From a virus: 30,291 bases of DNA. Position 1 is the first letter of the stretch. Each line of letters starts with the position of its first letter. The position numbers and the translations under genes were made by a program. Under the pieces are notes generated by a model. The model was not told the origin of the DNA, searched no databases, and saw nothing but the letters and a program-made list of their open reading frames with translations. This document shows, piece after piece, positions 22,725-30,000 of the stretch. The stretch spans positions 1 through 30,291 of IMG/VR virus record IMGVR_UViG_3300017749_003025, one strand, 5' to 3'.

Positions 22725-25682
22725 ATGGCTCTGTGGACACTAGCAAATAACATTACTCTTCGAGAAGTAGAAGAAGGTCAGACACTTCGCCCAGCTAAAA
22801 CGGGTGAAAATAGATCGGCTGGCCTGTTGCCTATTGATTTAGGTGTAATAACTGGTAGCACTATTAGTATTATAAGCGGAAGTTTGCCCCCAGGACTTAG
22901 AATTAAAGAAGGAACACTTCAGGGAACACCTTTAGAAGTAGCACGAGAAACAGATTTTAAATTTGTTCTACGAGCAAGTAAAGATGGCAACATCGAAGAC
23001 CGAACATATAATGTTAGCGTTAAAGGTGCTGATCAACCTATATGGGGAACTACAGCAGGTTCACTTCCAATTGGAAACAATGAAACATACTACATACTTG
23101 ATAGTGCGCCAATTGACTTTCAATTAATTGCAACTGATACAGATACAGAAGCAGGCGAAACACTAGAATACTTTATTGCTAGTGGCGATGGCGAATTACC
23201 GCCAGGCATACAACTTACTAGAGATGGTAGAATTGTTGGCGTTGTAGATCCTGTACTTGCATTAGACAAAGCGGCACAGCAAGGATTTTATGATGATAGT
23301 CCTTATGGTGCATTTCCTTTTGATTTTGGTACAAGGCCTGCAAATGGTTACGACAGTTTTTATTATGACATTGAATTCTATGATAAAAGTGTTGCTACTA
23401 AGTCACCTAAAAAATTAAATAGAAACTATCAATTCCGTGTAAGTGTAAGTGACGGAGACACAATACAAAAAAGATTGTTTAGAATATATGTTGTAGGTGA
23501 TGACTTCCTACGTTCAGACAATACTATTATGCAATCGGGTAACACTTTATTTGGTGCTGATGCAACTTTTGTAAGAACACCTATATGGCTTACACCTGCA
23601 GACTTAGGTTATCGTAGAGCTGATAATTATGTAACATTATATCTTGATACAATTGATGCTAGTAATACATTAGGATTTATTACATATGCATTAAAAGATA
23701 CAAACGATGACGGTAGTCAAAGTTCTATACCACCAGGCATGACACTAGATACAGGCACTGGCGAACTAGCAGGCATAGTTCCTTATCAGCCTAATGTTAC
23801 TAAAGAGTATAAGTTTACAGTTACAGCAACACGTTATGTTGGTCCTGCAACAAACACAGAAGATTTAAGTTTCGAAGTATACGAAACAACATACCCACAG
23901 AATAGAACTCCTGCAACAAAAATGAAGGCAGGTAAAAATTATGAAATTGTAAGTGTATATGGTACTACAGATTATACAACTGTTGGTGCGGCAAATAATA
24001 ATATTGGAACAATATTTACATCATCAGGTCCTACTAGTGGAACAAACGAAAGTTTAGTTAAACAAGCCGGCGGTGCGTACACACTAAGAATTAAGAAGAG
24101 TCCTTATCTTGCTAAACTAAAAGGTAAAACTTTTAACCTTAAAGGTACATTATATACAGTAAGCGAAATTAATAACGCAAGTTATTTGTTTGATGTTTTA
24201 ATTTTTACAAAAGCATTAGATGCACGTTTAAATGTAGACGAAACGTTTACAACTACTGTAACAATACCTGGCAAAGAAGATACAAACTCTTCACCAAAAG
24301 ACAAAACATTTACAGTTAAGTTATTAGGTAAAATAGATAGTACACTTAATTGGATAAGTCCTAAAGCATTAGGAACTATTAATGCTAACCTAACAAGTAC
24401 ATTTAGTATAAATGCTACTACAAGTGTTCAAGGCGCAAACGTAAGATATATAAAAGAAGAAGGCAGATTGCCACCAGGATTATCTTTAGCACTCGACGGT
24501 GAAATATTTGGTAAGGTACAACAGTTTGGTGAAAACAGATATAAAAGTTTTTGGAAAACAAACAGAGCATATGTTAGTGATGACATTGTTAAAGTAGGCT
24601 CAACAAAATATAAATGTTTAATTGCACACACTAGTCAAGCAGAGTTTATAAGTGATACTGCAAAATGGGAAGTGTACGCAGGATTTGCAGTAAGTGGTTT
24701 AACTACATTTGATTCAAACGATATGTTGTTTGACGGTAATACTACAAGCATTGATAAAACTTACACATTTAAAACAAGAGCTGAAGACCAATACGGATTT
24801 AGTGCTATTAGAAGAGACTTTACTATTGTAATTAATGATCCTAATGATTTAGTATTCAGTAACATTATAGTTAAAGCATTTCTTGGATCGCAACAAAAAT
24901 TCTTATATAATAGTTTTATTAGTGATCCTATTGTTTTTGATCCAGCAAAAATTTACAGACCAAACGATACAGGATTTGGAACACAGTCTGATTTAAAAAT
25001 GTTAATGTATGCAGGAATTGAAACTGTTGACATGAACAAGTTTGTTGCGGCGGCTGCCAAAAATCATAAACGCAAACAATTTAAATTTGGTAGTATTAAA
25101 AAAGCAGTAGCATATGAACTTGGAACTAAAATACCAGTATACGAAGTTGTATACATTGAAGTAATAGATCCACAAGATCATAGTTCAGGCAATGTTCAAT
25201 CAACATTAAAAGTAAAAAGTAAAATTGATAGAACAATAAACAGCATACAATACGAAACACTTGACAATACAAGTGGCGTAGTTGACAATAGTCCTATTAG
25301 ACAAAGACCAATAACCAATACACTTAAGATTGATAGTGATGCAATTAAAGTAGATGAGGACAAACAACAACAAAAATATATTAGTAACATAACTAATATG
25401 AGAAATAGAATAGCCGCTGTAGGTGAAACAGATAATAACTTTTTACCATTATGGATGCGTACACCACAAGAAAACAATATTGAAGCTCTTGGATATACGC
25501 CAGCAGTAGTATTAACTTACTGTAAACCAGGAACAGCAGATGAAATTTTATTAAATATAAAAAATAGTGCATTTGATTTTAAATCAATTAACTTTGAAGT
25601 TGATAGATATATCATAGATAGCACTAGAGGAAACAGCAACGATCAGTATATACTATTCGCAAATTACGACTTTAACGTCTAA
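22725..25682 (+). CDS. Large Ig-like (He_PIG-type) virion structural protein
   Basis: 985 residues. Four copies of the putative-Ig motif '(L/I)PPG(L/I/M)...G.(I/L).G' are seen at about residues 53 (SLPPGLRIKEGTLQGTP), 156 (ELPPGIQLTRDGRIVGV), 335 (SIPPGMTLDTGTGELAGI) and 580 (RLPPGLSLALDGEIFGKV), each closing a cadherin/Ig-like beta-sandwich. At about 399-450 lies a module (AGKNYEIVSVYGTTDYTTVG) common in phage tail proteins. At about 608-648 a stretch (FWKTNRAYVSDDIVKVGSTK then YKCLIAHTS...WEVYAG) resembles the chitin-binding-type CBM5/12 fold with its conserved aromatics. The C-terminal 250 residues are mixed alpha/beta. Related proteins are virion structural proteins in marine T4-like phages. 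Own late promoter. Likely exposed, with glycan-binding capacity; inference. Confidence 0.8.
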   Translation: MALWTLANNITLREVEEGQTLRPAKTGENRSAGLLPIDLGVITGSTISIISGSLPPGLRIKEGTLQGTPLEVARETDFKFVLRASKDGNIEDRTYNVSVKGADQPIWGTTAGSLPIGNNETYYILDSAPIDFQLIATDTDTEAGETLEYFIASGDGELPPGIQLTRDGRIVGVVDPVLALDKAAQQGFYDDSPYGAFPFDFGTRPANGYDSFYYDIEFYDKSVATKSPKKLNRNYQFRVSVSDGDTIQKRLFRIYVVGDDFLRSDNTIMQSGNTLFGADATFVRTPIWLTPADLGYRRADNYVTLYLDTIDASNTLGFITYALKDTNDDGSQSSIPPGMTLDTGTGELAGIVPYQPNVTKEYKFTVTATRYVGPATNTEDLSFEVYETTYPQNRTPATKMKAGKNYEIVSVYGTTDYTTVGAANNNIGTIFTSSGPTSGTNESLVKQAGGAYTLRIKKSPYLAKLKGKTFNLKGTLYTVSEINNASYLFDVLIFTKALDARLNVDETFTTTVTIPGKEDTNSSPKDKTFTVKLLGKIDSTLNWISPKALGTINANLTSTFSINATTSVQGANVRYIKEEGRLPPGLSLALDGEIFGKVQQFGENRYKSFWKTNRAYVSDDIVKVGSTKYKCLIAHTSQAEFISDTAKWEVYAGFAVSGLTTFDSNDMLFDGNTTSIDKTYTFKTRAEDQYGFSAIRRDFTIVINDPNDLVFSNIIVKAFLGSQQKFLYNSFISDPIVFDPAKIYRPNDTGFGTQSDLKMLMYAGIETVDMNKFVAAAAKNHKRKQFKFGSIKKAVAYELGTKIPVYEVVYIEVIDPQDHSSGNVQSTLKVKSKIDRTINSIQYETLDNTSGVVDNSPIRQRPITNTLKIDSDAIKVDEDKQQQKYISNITNMRNRIAAVGETDNNFLPLWMRTPQENNIEALGYTPAVVLTYCKPGTADEILLNIKNSAFDFKSINFEVDRYIIDSTRGNSNDQYILFANYDFNV

Positions 25683-25686
25683 CTAC

Positions 25687-25694
25687 GATAAATA
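25687..25694 (+). promoter_or_regulatory. T4-type late promoter (GATAAATA)
   Basis: GATAAATA with a predicted start at about 25700 and a 17-base leader carrying CAGGAG before ATG 25717. Confidence 0.7.
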
Positions 25695-25716
25695 CTGCAA
25701 CAGGAGAATATAGATT

Positions 25717-26301
25717 ATGTCAGACGTACCAGCAAACAATCCAATTAACATAACAGATTTGGATGTAGAATTTCCAGTACCAGGGCAAGACAACGATAGC
25801 CAAGGATTTAGAGATAACTTTACTGTTATCAATACAAACAATAATGCTGTTAAAACAAGATTAGAAGATATAGAAACTAATATTGTTAGAAAAGATGAGG
25901 ACGTAACATATGTTCAGTCGTCTACTAATACAGTTACTATTGCAAATCCAAACGTAAAAGCACTTACTAAAACTAAAAAGAATATAACTACTGGAACTGA
26001 AATTGATTTTGCAGATGGTGACTATCATACTATTTCATTATCAAGCAGTAACACAACTGCAAACACTGCTACATTTGATATTACTGGCTATGCATATGCT
26101 GGTCCATACCAAAAAGTTATATTAGAAGTTTCAAGTGATGCATCTTATACAATAGCGTGGAGCCCTAGTGTTACAATTAAATTTAGTGAATCAAGTTTTT
26201 GGTCAACTCCTGTAACAAATAGTTCTAAAGTACATATATTTGAAATTTGGACAACTAACGGTAGCGTATACTTTGCTGACTATATAGGCGCATATGCATA
26301 A
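25717..26301 (+). CDS. Structural protein with fibre-type N-terminal signature
   Basis: 194 residues. The N-terminus (FPVPGQDNDSQGFRDNFTVI, then NTNNNAVKTRLEDIETNIV) is a signature I know from marine T4-like phage structural proteins, and it resembles the anchor of the two fibre-like proteins upstream (D-N/G-x-x-G-x-R-D/E-x-F). The C-terminal part (about 70-194) is all-beta with aromatic residues (ASYTIAWSPSVTIKFSESSF; WTTNGSVYFADYIGAYA), a small domain of the kind that caps tail fibres. The last base overlaps the next gene's ATG (TAATG). Own late promoter. Likely a small virion protein attached to the baseplate or a fibre; inference. Confidence 0.75.
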   Translation: MSDVPANNPINITDLDVEFPVPGQDNDSQGFRDNFTVINTNNNAVKTRLEDIETNIVRKDEDVTYVQSSTNTVTIANPNVKALTKTKKNITTGTEIDFADGDYHTISLSSSNTTANTATFDITGYAYAGPYQKVILEVSSDASYTIAWSPSVTIKFSESSFWSTPVTNSSKVHIFEIWTTNGSVYFADYIGAYA

Positions 26302-26540
26302 TGCACCCGTTGTTCGAAAGTACTGACAATCTCTCTACCAGTGAAATAGAAGATAAAATTTTAGTTTTAAACAAGCGATTTTTCCAAACTCGCAATCCTC
26401 AAGTACACGAACAAATATCAATGCTACTAGATACGTACAAACTAGAATTAGAAACACGTATGGTAGCAGAAAAGAAGCGTCAACAAGAAAACCAAGATAA
26501 TGGTGAATCAGGACTTGACAATTTAATTAATATCAGTTAA
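26301..26540 (+). CDS. Small helical conserved phage protein
   Basis: 79 residues, start overlapping the previous stop by one base, so probably translationally coupled. The product is all-helical and charged: LSTSEIEDKILVLNKRFFQT, then RNPQVHEQISMLLDTYKLEL, then a glutamine-rich helix (VAEKKRQQENQDN) and the end GLDNLINIS. I recall similar short proteins in marine T4-like phages next to the DnaE-like gene, but their role is not known. The coupling with a structural protein suggests a virion or assembly role, such as an adaptor or chaperone. A possible sigma70-like promoter for the next gene overlaps its end. Confidence 0.7.
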   Translation: MHPLFESTDNLSTSEIEDKILVLNKRFFQTRNPQVHEQISMLLDTYKLELETRMVAEKKRQQENQDNGESGLDNLINIS

Positions 26541-26543
26541 ACT
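26515..26543 (+). promoter_or_regulatory. Possible sigma70-type promoter for the DnaE-like gene
   Basis: TTGACA at 26515-26520, a 17-base spacer and TAAACT at 26538-26543 (4/6 to TATAAT). The predicted start at about 26550 coincides with the first ATG, so the mRNA would be leaderless or start translation at the second ATG (26556). The -35 is perfect; the -10 is weak. Confidence 0.45.
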
Positions 26544-26549
26544 AACTGT

Positions 26550-27080
26550 ATGCTTATGAAAACAGACTCTTTCGGTATCCCACGATTCTCTAACAAGGAT
26601 CTAGTAGATATGATCTATACAGGACATGCAGACAAAGTGCATGTAGTTCTGTGCGATCCAAGTGATGACGTGGAACAATTTAATAAGGCAATGGAAGAAC
26701 AAGGCCTTAACAAATTACAAAAATATATTCCATTAGATGTAGATCAACAGACTTTTGACGGTGTATGTCAAAGTGAATGGTTTATGCCTGATGAATACAA
26801 AGACATTAATGTATATGAATATGTACTAGGCAAAGCAGAAACACCCTGCCCACAACACGTACAAGATCGTATATGGGAAGAAATGGAAGCATATGGCGAA
26901 CGTGATATGCACAATCTATTACGCTATATGATATATCTTGTAGACTTTATGCGTGAGAATGATATTGTATGGGGTGTAGGTAGAGGTAGTTCAGTAGCAT
27001 CATATGTACTGTACATAATAGGAGTACACAAAATAAACTCAATCCAATATGACCTGGATTGGCGTGAGTTCCTTAGATAA
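26550..27080 (+). CDS. Short DNA polymerase III alpha (DnaE/PolC)-like protein lacking the catalytic aspartates
   Basis: 176 residues (or 174 from the second ATG). The last 40 residues (IVWGVGRGSSVASYVLYIIG, then VHKINSIQYDLDWREFLR) match the DnaE segment '[37 protein letters not shown]'. That segment lies directly before the catalytic PDFDID motif; here the protein ends right there, so it cannot be a polymerase. The upstream region (YGERDMHNLLRYMIYLVDFM) corresponds to the helix that precedes this loop in DnaE. Such proteins recur in marine T4-like phages as far as I recall. Possible roles are binding of DNA or the host replisome, or interference with host Pol III; none is shown. No clear ribosome-binding site. 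Confidence 0.7.
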   Translation: MLMKTDSFGIPRFSNKDLVDMIYTGHADKVHVVLCDPSDDVEQFNKAMEEQGLNKLQKYIPLDVDQQTFDGVCQSEWFMPDEYKDINVYEYVLGKAETPCPQHVQDRIWEEMEAYGERDMHNLLRYMIYLVDFMRENDIVWGVGRGSSVASYVLYIIGVHKINSIQYDLDWREFLR

Positions 27081-27083
27081 ATA
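27076..27083 (+). promoter_or_regulatory. T4-type late promoter (GATAAATA)
   Basis: GATAAATA overlaps the TAA stop of the DnaE-like gene. The predicted start at about 27089 leaves a 22-base leader with TTAGGAG before ATG 27111. Confidence 0.7.
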
Positions 27084-27110
27084 CGTATATAACCCCATTA
27101 GGAGAATAAA

Positions 27111-27527
27111 ATGGCACTAAAAGGTAACAGCAGAAAAACTTATAAAACCATGCGTGGTAAAATGGTCGATATGGATCTTTTACAAGCACGTAACGAATTA
27201 ACACCAGCAGTAGGTAATGCAAGAGTAAATGCACGTGGTGATGAAATTGGCCCAGGTGGCAAAATCATTAAGAAGCGTGAAGAACTTATGCGTGAGTACT
27301 ACGAAACAAACAATGCTATAGCACACGAAGAAATGCCTGGCAGATCACCAGCACCTATACAAGCAGATGAAGTTGTAGAAGAAAAGCCTAAAGCAAAAAA
27401 GCAAACTAGAGCGCAAGCAAAAGTTGAACAGGCTCCAGAACCTACTGCAAAAGAAGCAGAAGAATTTGGCGATGATCAAGAATGGATCGAAGACGACAAC
27501 GGAAATTTTGTACCAAAAGGTGAGTAG
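27111..27527 (+). CDS. Conserved late phage protein, unknown function
   Basis: 138 residues. The conserved N-terminal part (TYKTMRGKMVDMDLLQARNE, then LTPAVGNARVNARGDEIGPG, then GKIIKKREELMREYY) is of a kind I recall in many marine T4-like phages. The second half is an acidic/basic, proline- and alanine-rich linker (EEKPKAKKQTRAQAKVEQAP) ending in EWIEDDNGNFVPKGE. No enzyme motif is visible. It has a late promoter and TAGGAG site, and is followed directly (no gap) by the dioxygenase, whose ribosome-binding site (AGGTGAG) lies in its last codons. A structural or scaffold-like role is possible but not shown. Confidence 0.7.
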   Translation: MALKGNSRKTYKTMRGKMVDMDLLQARNELTPAVGNARVNARGDEIGPGGKIIKKREELMREYYETNNAIAHEEMPGRSPAPIQADEVVEEKPKAKKQTRAQAKVEQAPEPTAKEAEEFGDDQEWIEDDNGNFVPKGE

Positions 27528-28112
27528 ATGCTACCCAGTTTTATTGAGGAGTACGAGCTCAACGATAAATCAATTTGCAATGCATTATTAGGTCTTTATC
27601 AAGAAGGCTATAAAAGAGGTTTGACGAATGACGGTGTTGTTGGAGACTCAGACACCGTTGATCATTCTACAAAGAAAAGTGTAGACTTTCCAATGCACGA
27701 AGCAGAAAAACTTGGCCCTGCAGAAATGTTTAAGTGGCCAGACTATCACACAGAACTGTGTGGATTTATTGATCAATATTTAGAAAAGTATCAAACTTTA
27801 AAGTTTGCTGGTAAACTTGCAATGCAACAGTTACCACAAATACAATGCTATGAACCAGGAGATGGTTTTTATAAATGGCATTGTGATGGTACACAACTTT
27901 CATGTGATAGAGCTCTAGTGTATATGACTTACTTAAATGATGTGCCAGATGGGGGTACTGAGTTTATGCACCAAGAGATAACTACAAAAGCAGTAAAAGG
28001 CAAAACAGTTATTTGGCCTGCGGGACTTACACATATACACCGTGGACAAATAGCAAAAGAAGATACGAAATATATTATCACCGGATGGCTCTGGTGGGAC
28101 AACACAAAATAA
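27528..28112 (+). CDS. 2-oxoglutarate/Fe(II)-dependent dioxygenase (prolyl 4-hydroxylase superfamily)
   Basis: 194 residues. These enzymes hydroxylate a substrate using Fe(II), 2-oxoglutarate and O2. Iron ligands seen: H118 and D120 in YKWHCDG, with the distal His at 169 or 171 in GLTHIHRG, followed by K181-Y-I-I-T-G-W. The family strands LVYMTYLNDVPDGGTEF and GKTVIWPAG are intact, so the enzyme should be active. Members are common in T4-like cyanophages and pelagiphages; the substrate is unknown (protein, nucleic-acid base or small molecule). The start follows the previous stop with no gap, so it is probably co-transcribed from the late promoter at 27076 and continues into the co-chaperonin gene 10 bases downstream. 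Confidence 0.9.
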   Translation: MLPSFIEEYELNDKSICNALLGLYQEGYKRGLTNDGVVGDSDTVDHSTKKSVDFPMHEAEKLGPAEMFKWPDYHTELCGFIDQYLEKYQTLKFAGKLAMQQLPQIQCYEPGDGFYKWHCDGTQLSCDRALVYMTYLNDVPDGGTEFMHQEITTKAVKGKTVIWPAGLTHIHRGQIAKEDTKYIITGWLWWDNTK

Positions 28113-28122
28113 GAGGAAAACA

Positions 28123-28530
28123 ATGCCAACTAATGTAAACGCAATAAAAGGTAATTTAAGAGCAATCGGTAAGCGAGTACTTGTAACTGATATGCACTTT
28201 GGTGAACAAGTTACTAGAGGTGGAATTATTATCGCAGGCGACGACGGTAAACAGCGTGGCATATATCCACGTTGGGCTAGAGTTTATTCTAAAGGACCTG
28301 AGAACAATGATCCGTACGAAAAGAATCAATGGGTTCTAATTGAACATGGACGTTGGACACGTGGTATGAAAGTTGAAACAGACGACGAAGGCGAAATTAC
28401 AATTCATATGGTAGACGATGAATGTATACTAGCAATGGCAGACGAAAAACCAAACGATCATCAAATTGGCGACGAAACAGCCAACGGTGGATCAGTAGAT
28501 ATCAATCCACAAGATTTCATAAACGCATAA
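28123..28530 (+). CDS. GroES-like co-chaperonin (T4 gp31 analogue)
   Basis: 135 residues; AGAGGAAAA precedes the ATG. The N-terminal beta strand reads LRAIGKRVLVTDMHFGEQVT, then a mobile-loop-like RGGIIIAGDDGKQRGIYP, then WARVYSKGPENNDPYEKNQW, then VLIEHGRWTRGMKV and DDECILAMAD. This order (strand, mobile loop with GGIII, V..GP, hydrophobic D-E-C-I-L-A) matches GroES-type co-chaperonins, where GGIII binds GroEL. Such proteins in marine T4-like phages replace host GroES for folding the major capsid protein, as T4 gp31 does. The C-terminal 30 residues are acidic and extra. I am fairly but not fully sure; an alternative is another small beta-barrel protein. Confidence 0.7.
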   Translation: MPTNVNAIKGNLRAIGKRVLVTDMHFGEQVTRGGIIIAGDDGKQRGIYPRWARVYSKGPENNDPYEKNQWVLIEHGRWTRGMKVETDDEGEITIHMVDDECILAMADEKPNDHQIGDETANGGSVDINPQDFINA

Positions 28531-28538
28531 GGAAACAA

Positions 28539-28892
28539 ATGACAAACGTATTTGAAGATATTAATAAATTCGCAACGGCATGCGATCAAGCACCAAGCGA
28601 AGCAAACTATAAGATGTATCTTGATTTAATTCGAGAAGAAGTAGGCGAACTAGAAGATGCTATTGCAGACAACGACAGAATTGAACAGTTAGATGCATTG
28701 ATTGATATCTTAGTTGTTACAATAGGTGCAGTTCGAGCAGGCGGAATGAACGCCGAAGGTGCATGGAAAGAAGTAATGGACACAAACTTTGCTAAAATAG
28801 ATCCAACTACAGGCAAAGTTATTAAACGTGAAGATGGTAAAGTACTAAAGCCAGAAGGCTGGAAAGCACCTGAACTTACCAATTTTATCTAA
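28539..28892 (+). CDS. MazG/HisE-like nucleotide pyrophosphohydrolase
   Basis: 117 residues from ATG 28539 (AAGGAAAC upstream; the longer in-frame start lies inside the co-chaperonin gene). All-alpha NTP pyrophosphatases hydrolyse (d)NTPs or (p)ppGpp-like compounds to monophosphates using Mg2+. The metal-binding helix motifs are seen: LIREEVGELEDAI (E33, E34, E37) and a second helix with LDALIDILVVTIGAV (D52, D56). The tail VIKREDGKVLKPEGWKAPEL is typical of phage phosphoribosyl-ATP pyrophosphohydrolase-like members. Its likely role is dNTP pool control or removal of non-canonical nucleotides in infection. It is the last gene before a strong sigma70 promoter. Confidence 0.8.
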   Translation: MTNVFEDINKFATACDQAPSEANYKMYLDLIREEVGELEDAIADNDRIEQLDALIDILVVTIGAVRAGGMNAEGAWKEVMDTNFAKIDPTTGKVIKREDGKVLKPEGWKAPELTNFI

Positions 28893-28908
28893 AAACTTAA
28901 AATAATAC

Positions 28909-28937
28909 TTGACTCCTAACAGTTTATGCGTTATAAT
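28909..28937 (+). promoter_or_regulatory. Strong sigma70-type promoter
   Basis: TTGACT at 28909-28914, a 17-base spacer and a perfect TATAAT at 28932-28937. The predicted start at about 28944 gives a leader of about 17 bases with TTAGGAG before ATG 28961. The promoter should drive the small membrane gene, dexA-like gene and possibly gp44. Confidence 0.85.
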
Positions 28938-28955
28938 ATGTATAAACGTTAGGAG
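28913..28955 (+). repeat. Inverted repeat spanning promoter and ribosome-binding site
   Basis: CTCCTAAC (28913-28920), one unpaired A, GTTTAT (28922-28927); 14-base loop holding the -10 box; ATAAAC (28942-28947), GTTAGGAG (28948-28955). The two arms pair perfectly over 14 bases apart from one bulge. The right arm contains the Shine-Dalgarno TTAGGAG; the left arm lies upstream of the transcription start of the local promoter. Confidence 0.85.
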
Positions 28956-28960
28956 ATTCT

Positions 28961-29119
28961 ATGAAAATATCATCGCAAACAAGCGGTATTGGTACTACCG
29001 GTGCAACAGGCGTAGCCCTATTAGTACTACATTTAAGCGGATACATTACAGGTTGGGGCTGGCCTTTGCTATATGTAATGTTAATTATTTCAGGCATTGG
29101 ACAAGAGAATAGGAAATAA
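28961..29119 (+). CDS. 52-residue membrane protein
   Basis: ATG 28961 with TTAGGAG 6 bases upstream. The N-terminus is polar and Gly/Thr/Ser-rich (MKISSQTSGIGTTGATG), followed by a hydrophobic segment (VALLVLHLSGYITGWGWPLL) and a second hydrophobic stretch (YVMLIISGIG), ending QENRK. One or two membrane passes. No family recognised. It is the first gene behind the strong sigma70 promoter and the inverted repeat, so it is the gene most directly controlled by that structure. The stop is three bases from the next ATG. Confidence 0.7.
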   Translation: MKISSQTSGIGTTGATGVALLVLHLSGYITGWGWPLLYVMLIISGIGQENRK

Positions 29120-29121
29120 AA

Positions 29122-29658
29122 ATGGCTATTCACGCAACAATTGACTTAGAAACTATTGATACAAAGCCAGGTGCTACTGTATTAAGTCTAGGTGGTGTTA
29201 AGTTTGATCCAAAAACTAACGGCGAACCGCACTCAGAATTCTATATTAAAATTAGCATAGACGACCAAGATAGGTTAGGTCGCAGTGCAAGTGACGACAC
29301 CATAGAGTGGTGGGCGAAACAAAAACCGGAGATACGTGAAGAAGCGTTTGACCAAACAGGAGCAGTTACAGTAGATGAGGCTTTAAAGCAAATTAGTAAG
29401 TTTAGTGTTGGTGTTGATACGTTTTGGGGACAAGGATACGGTTTTGACTATACCATTATGGAAGACATGTTCCGCCAAGGCGGAAAACCTATTCCGTGGA
29501 ACTTCTGGCAAATAAGAGATTCTAGAACACTTTTTGCATGTTGCGAGAAAGATCCACGTAAAGCAATACAAAACGATTTGCATAACGCACTAGCGGATGC
29601 TTATTATCAATCAAAAGCAATCCAGGTTGCGTACAAGGAGTTAGGAGTACAAAGGTGA
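29122..29658 (+). CDS. dexA: DEDDh-type 3'-5' exonuclease (DexA-like)
   Basis: 178 residues. RNase-T/DnaQ-fold exonucleases hydrolyse DNA or RNA from the 3' end with two metal ions. Exo I: IDLET (D8, E10). Exo II: GYGFDYTIMED, where the Asp follows Phe. Exo III: HNALADA (His, then Asp five residues on). The stretch SASDDTIEWWAKQKPEIREE matches the corresponding part of T4 DexA (STIEWWKNQSPEAR), which makes DexA the closest relative I know. In T4 DexA is a 3'-5' DNA exonuclease of modest importance in DNA degradation and recombination. The stop overlaps the GTG start of the next gene (GTGA). Confidence 0.85.
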   Translation: MAIHATIDLETIDTKPGATVLSLGGVKFDPKTNGEPHSEFYIKISIDDQDRLGRSASDDTIEWWAKQKPEIREEAFDQTGAVTVDEALKQISKFSVGVDTFWGQGYGFDYTIMEDMFRQGGKPIPWNFWQIRDSRTLFACCEKDPRKAIQNDLHNALADAYYQSKAIQVAYKELGVQR

Positions 29659-29834
29659 AACGTGTAGCAAAAGAGGAGACCGCAGACGATAGACTCGTCC
29701 AAGAATATTTAAAAAACGGCGGAAAGATAACCTACTACGAAGCAGGACAACGTTCTGAAGAAATTGATTACAAAGGCGGATTTTACGCAAGACGTAAAAA
29801 GAAGAAAGAAGCCAAAGAACGCGGAGACGAATAA
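29655..29834 (+). CDS. Small charged protein, unknown function
   Basis: 59 residues from GTG 29655, overlapping the exonuclease stop by four bases; TTAGGAG lies about 9 bases upstream. The product is hydrophilic and charged: an acidic N-terminus (KRVAKEETADDRLVQEYLKN), a short middle with aromatics (GGKITYYEAGQRSEEIDYKG) and a strongly basic end (YARRKKKKEAKERGDE). There is no membrane segment. The sequence quality (no low-complexity AT noise) and coupling at both ends support a real gene. No family recognised; a nucleic-acid-associated role is possible from the basic tail. Confidence 0.65.
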   Translation: MKRVAKEETADDRLVQEYLKNGGKITYYEAGQRSEEIDYKGGFYARRKKKKEAKERGDE

Positions 29835-29835
29835 T

Positions 29836-30000
29836 TTGATTAGATGGTATGACTATCCGGCGGCAGTAGTATACGCATATCTTATTATGTATTTCTTCTT
29901 TACAATTCCTATCTTTGGTGCTATACTAGCATATATGATATACGAATACTTGTGGGGACATATGTATTGTCAATTTAGATTACAACAGGAAAACAGATGA
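29836..30000 (+). CDS. 54-residue membrane protein
   Basis: TTG start at 29836, one base after the previous stop, with GCGGAGACG about 8 bases upstream; longer versions of this frame overlap the preceding gene and are rejected. MIRWYDYPAAVVYAYLIMYF, then FFTIPIFGAILAYMIYEYLW, then a polar end (CQFRLQQENR). Two hydrophobic segments, about 8-20 and 22-40, probably form a hairpin. I recall close counterparts directly upstream of gene 44 in marine T4-like phages, which supports the call. Function unknown. The stop overlaps the gp44 ATG (ATGA). Confidence 0.7.
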   Translation: MIRWYDYPAAVVYAYLIMYFFFTIPIFGAILAYMIYEYLWGHMYCQFRLQQENR

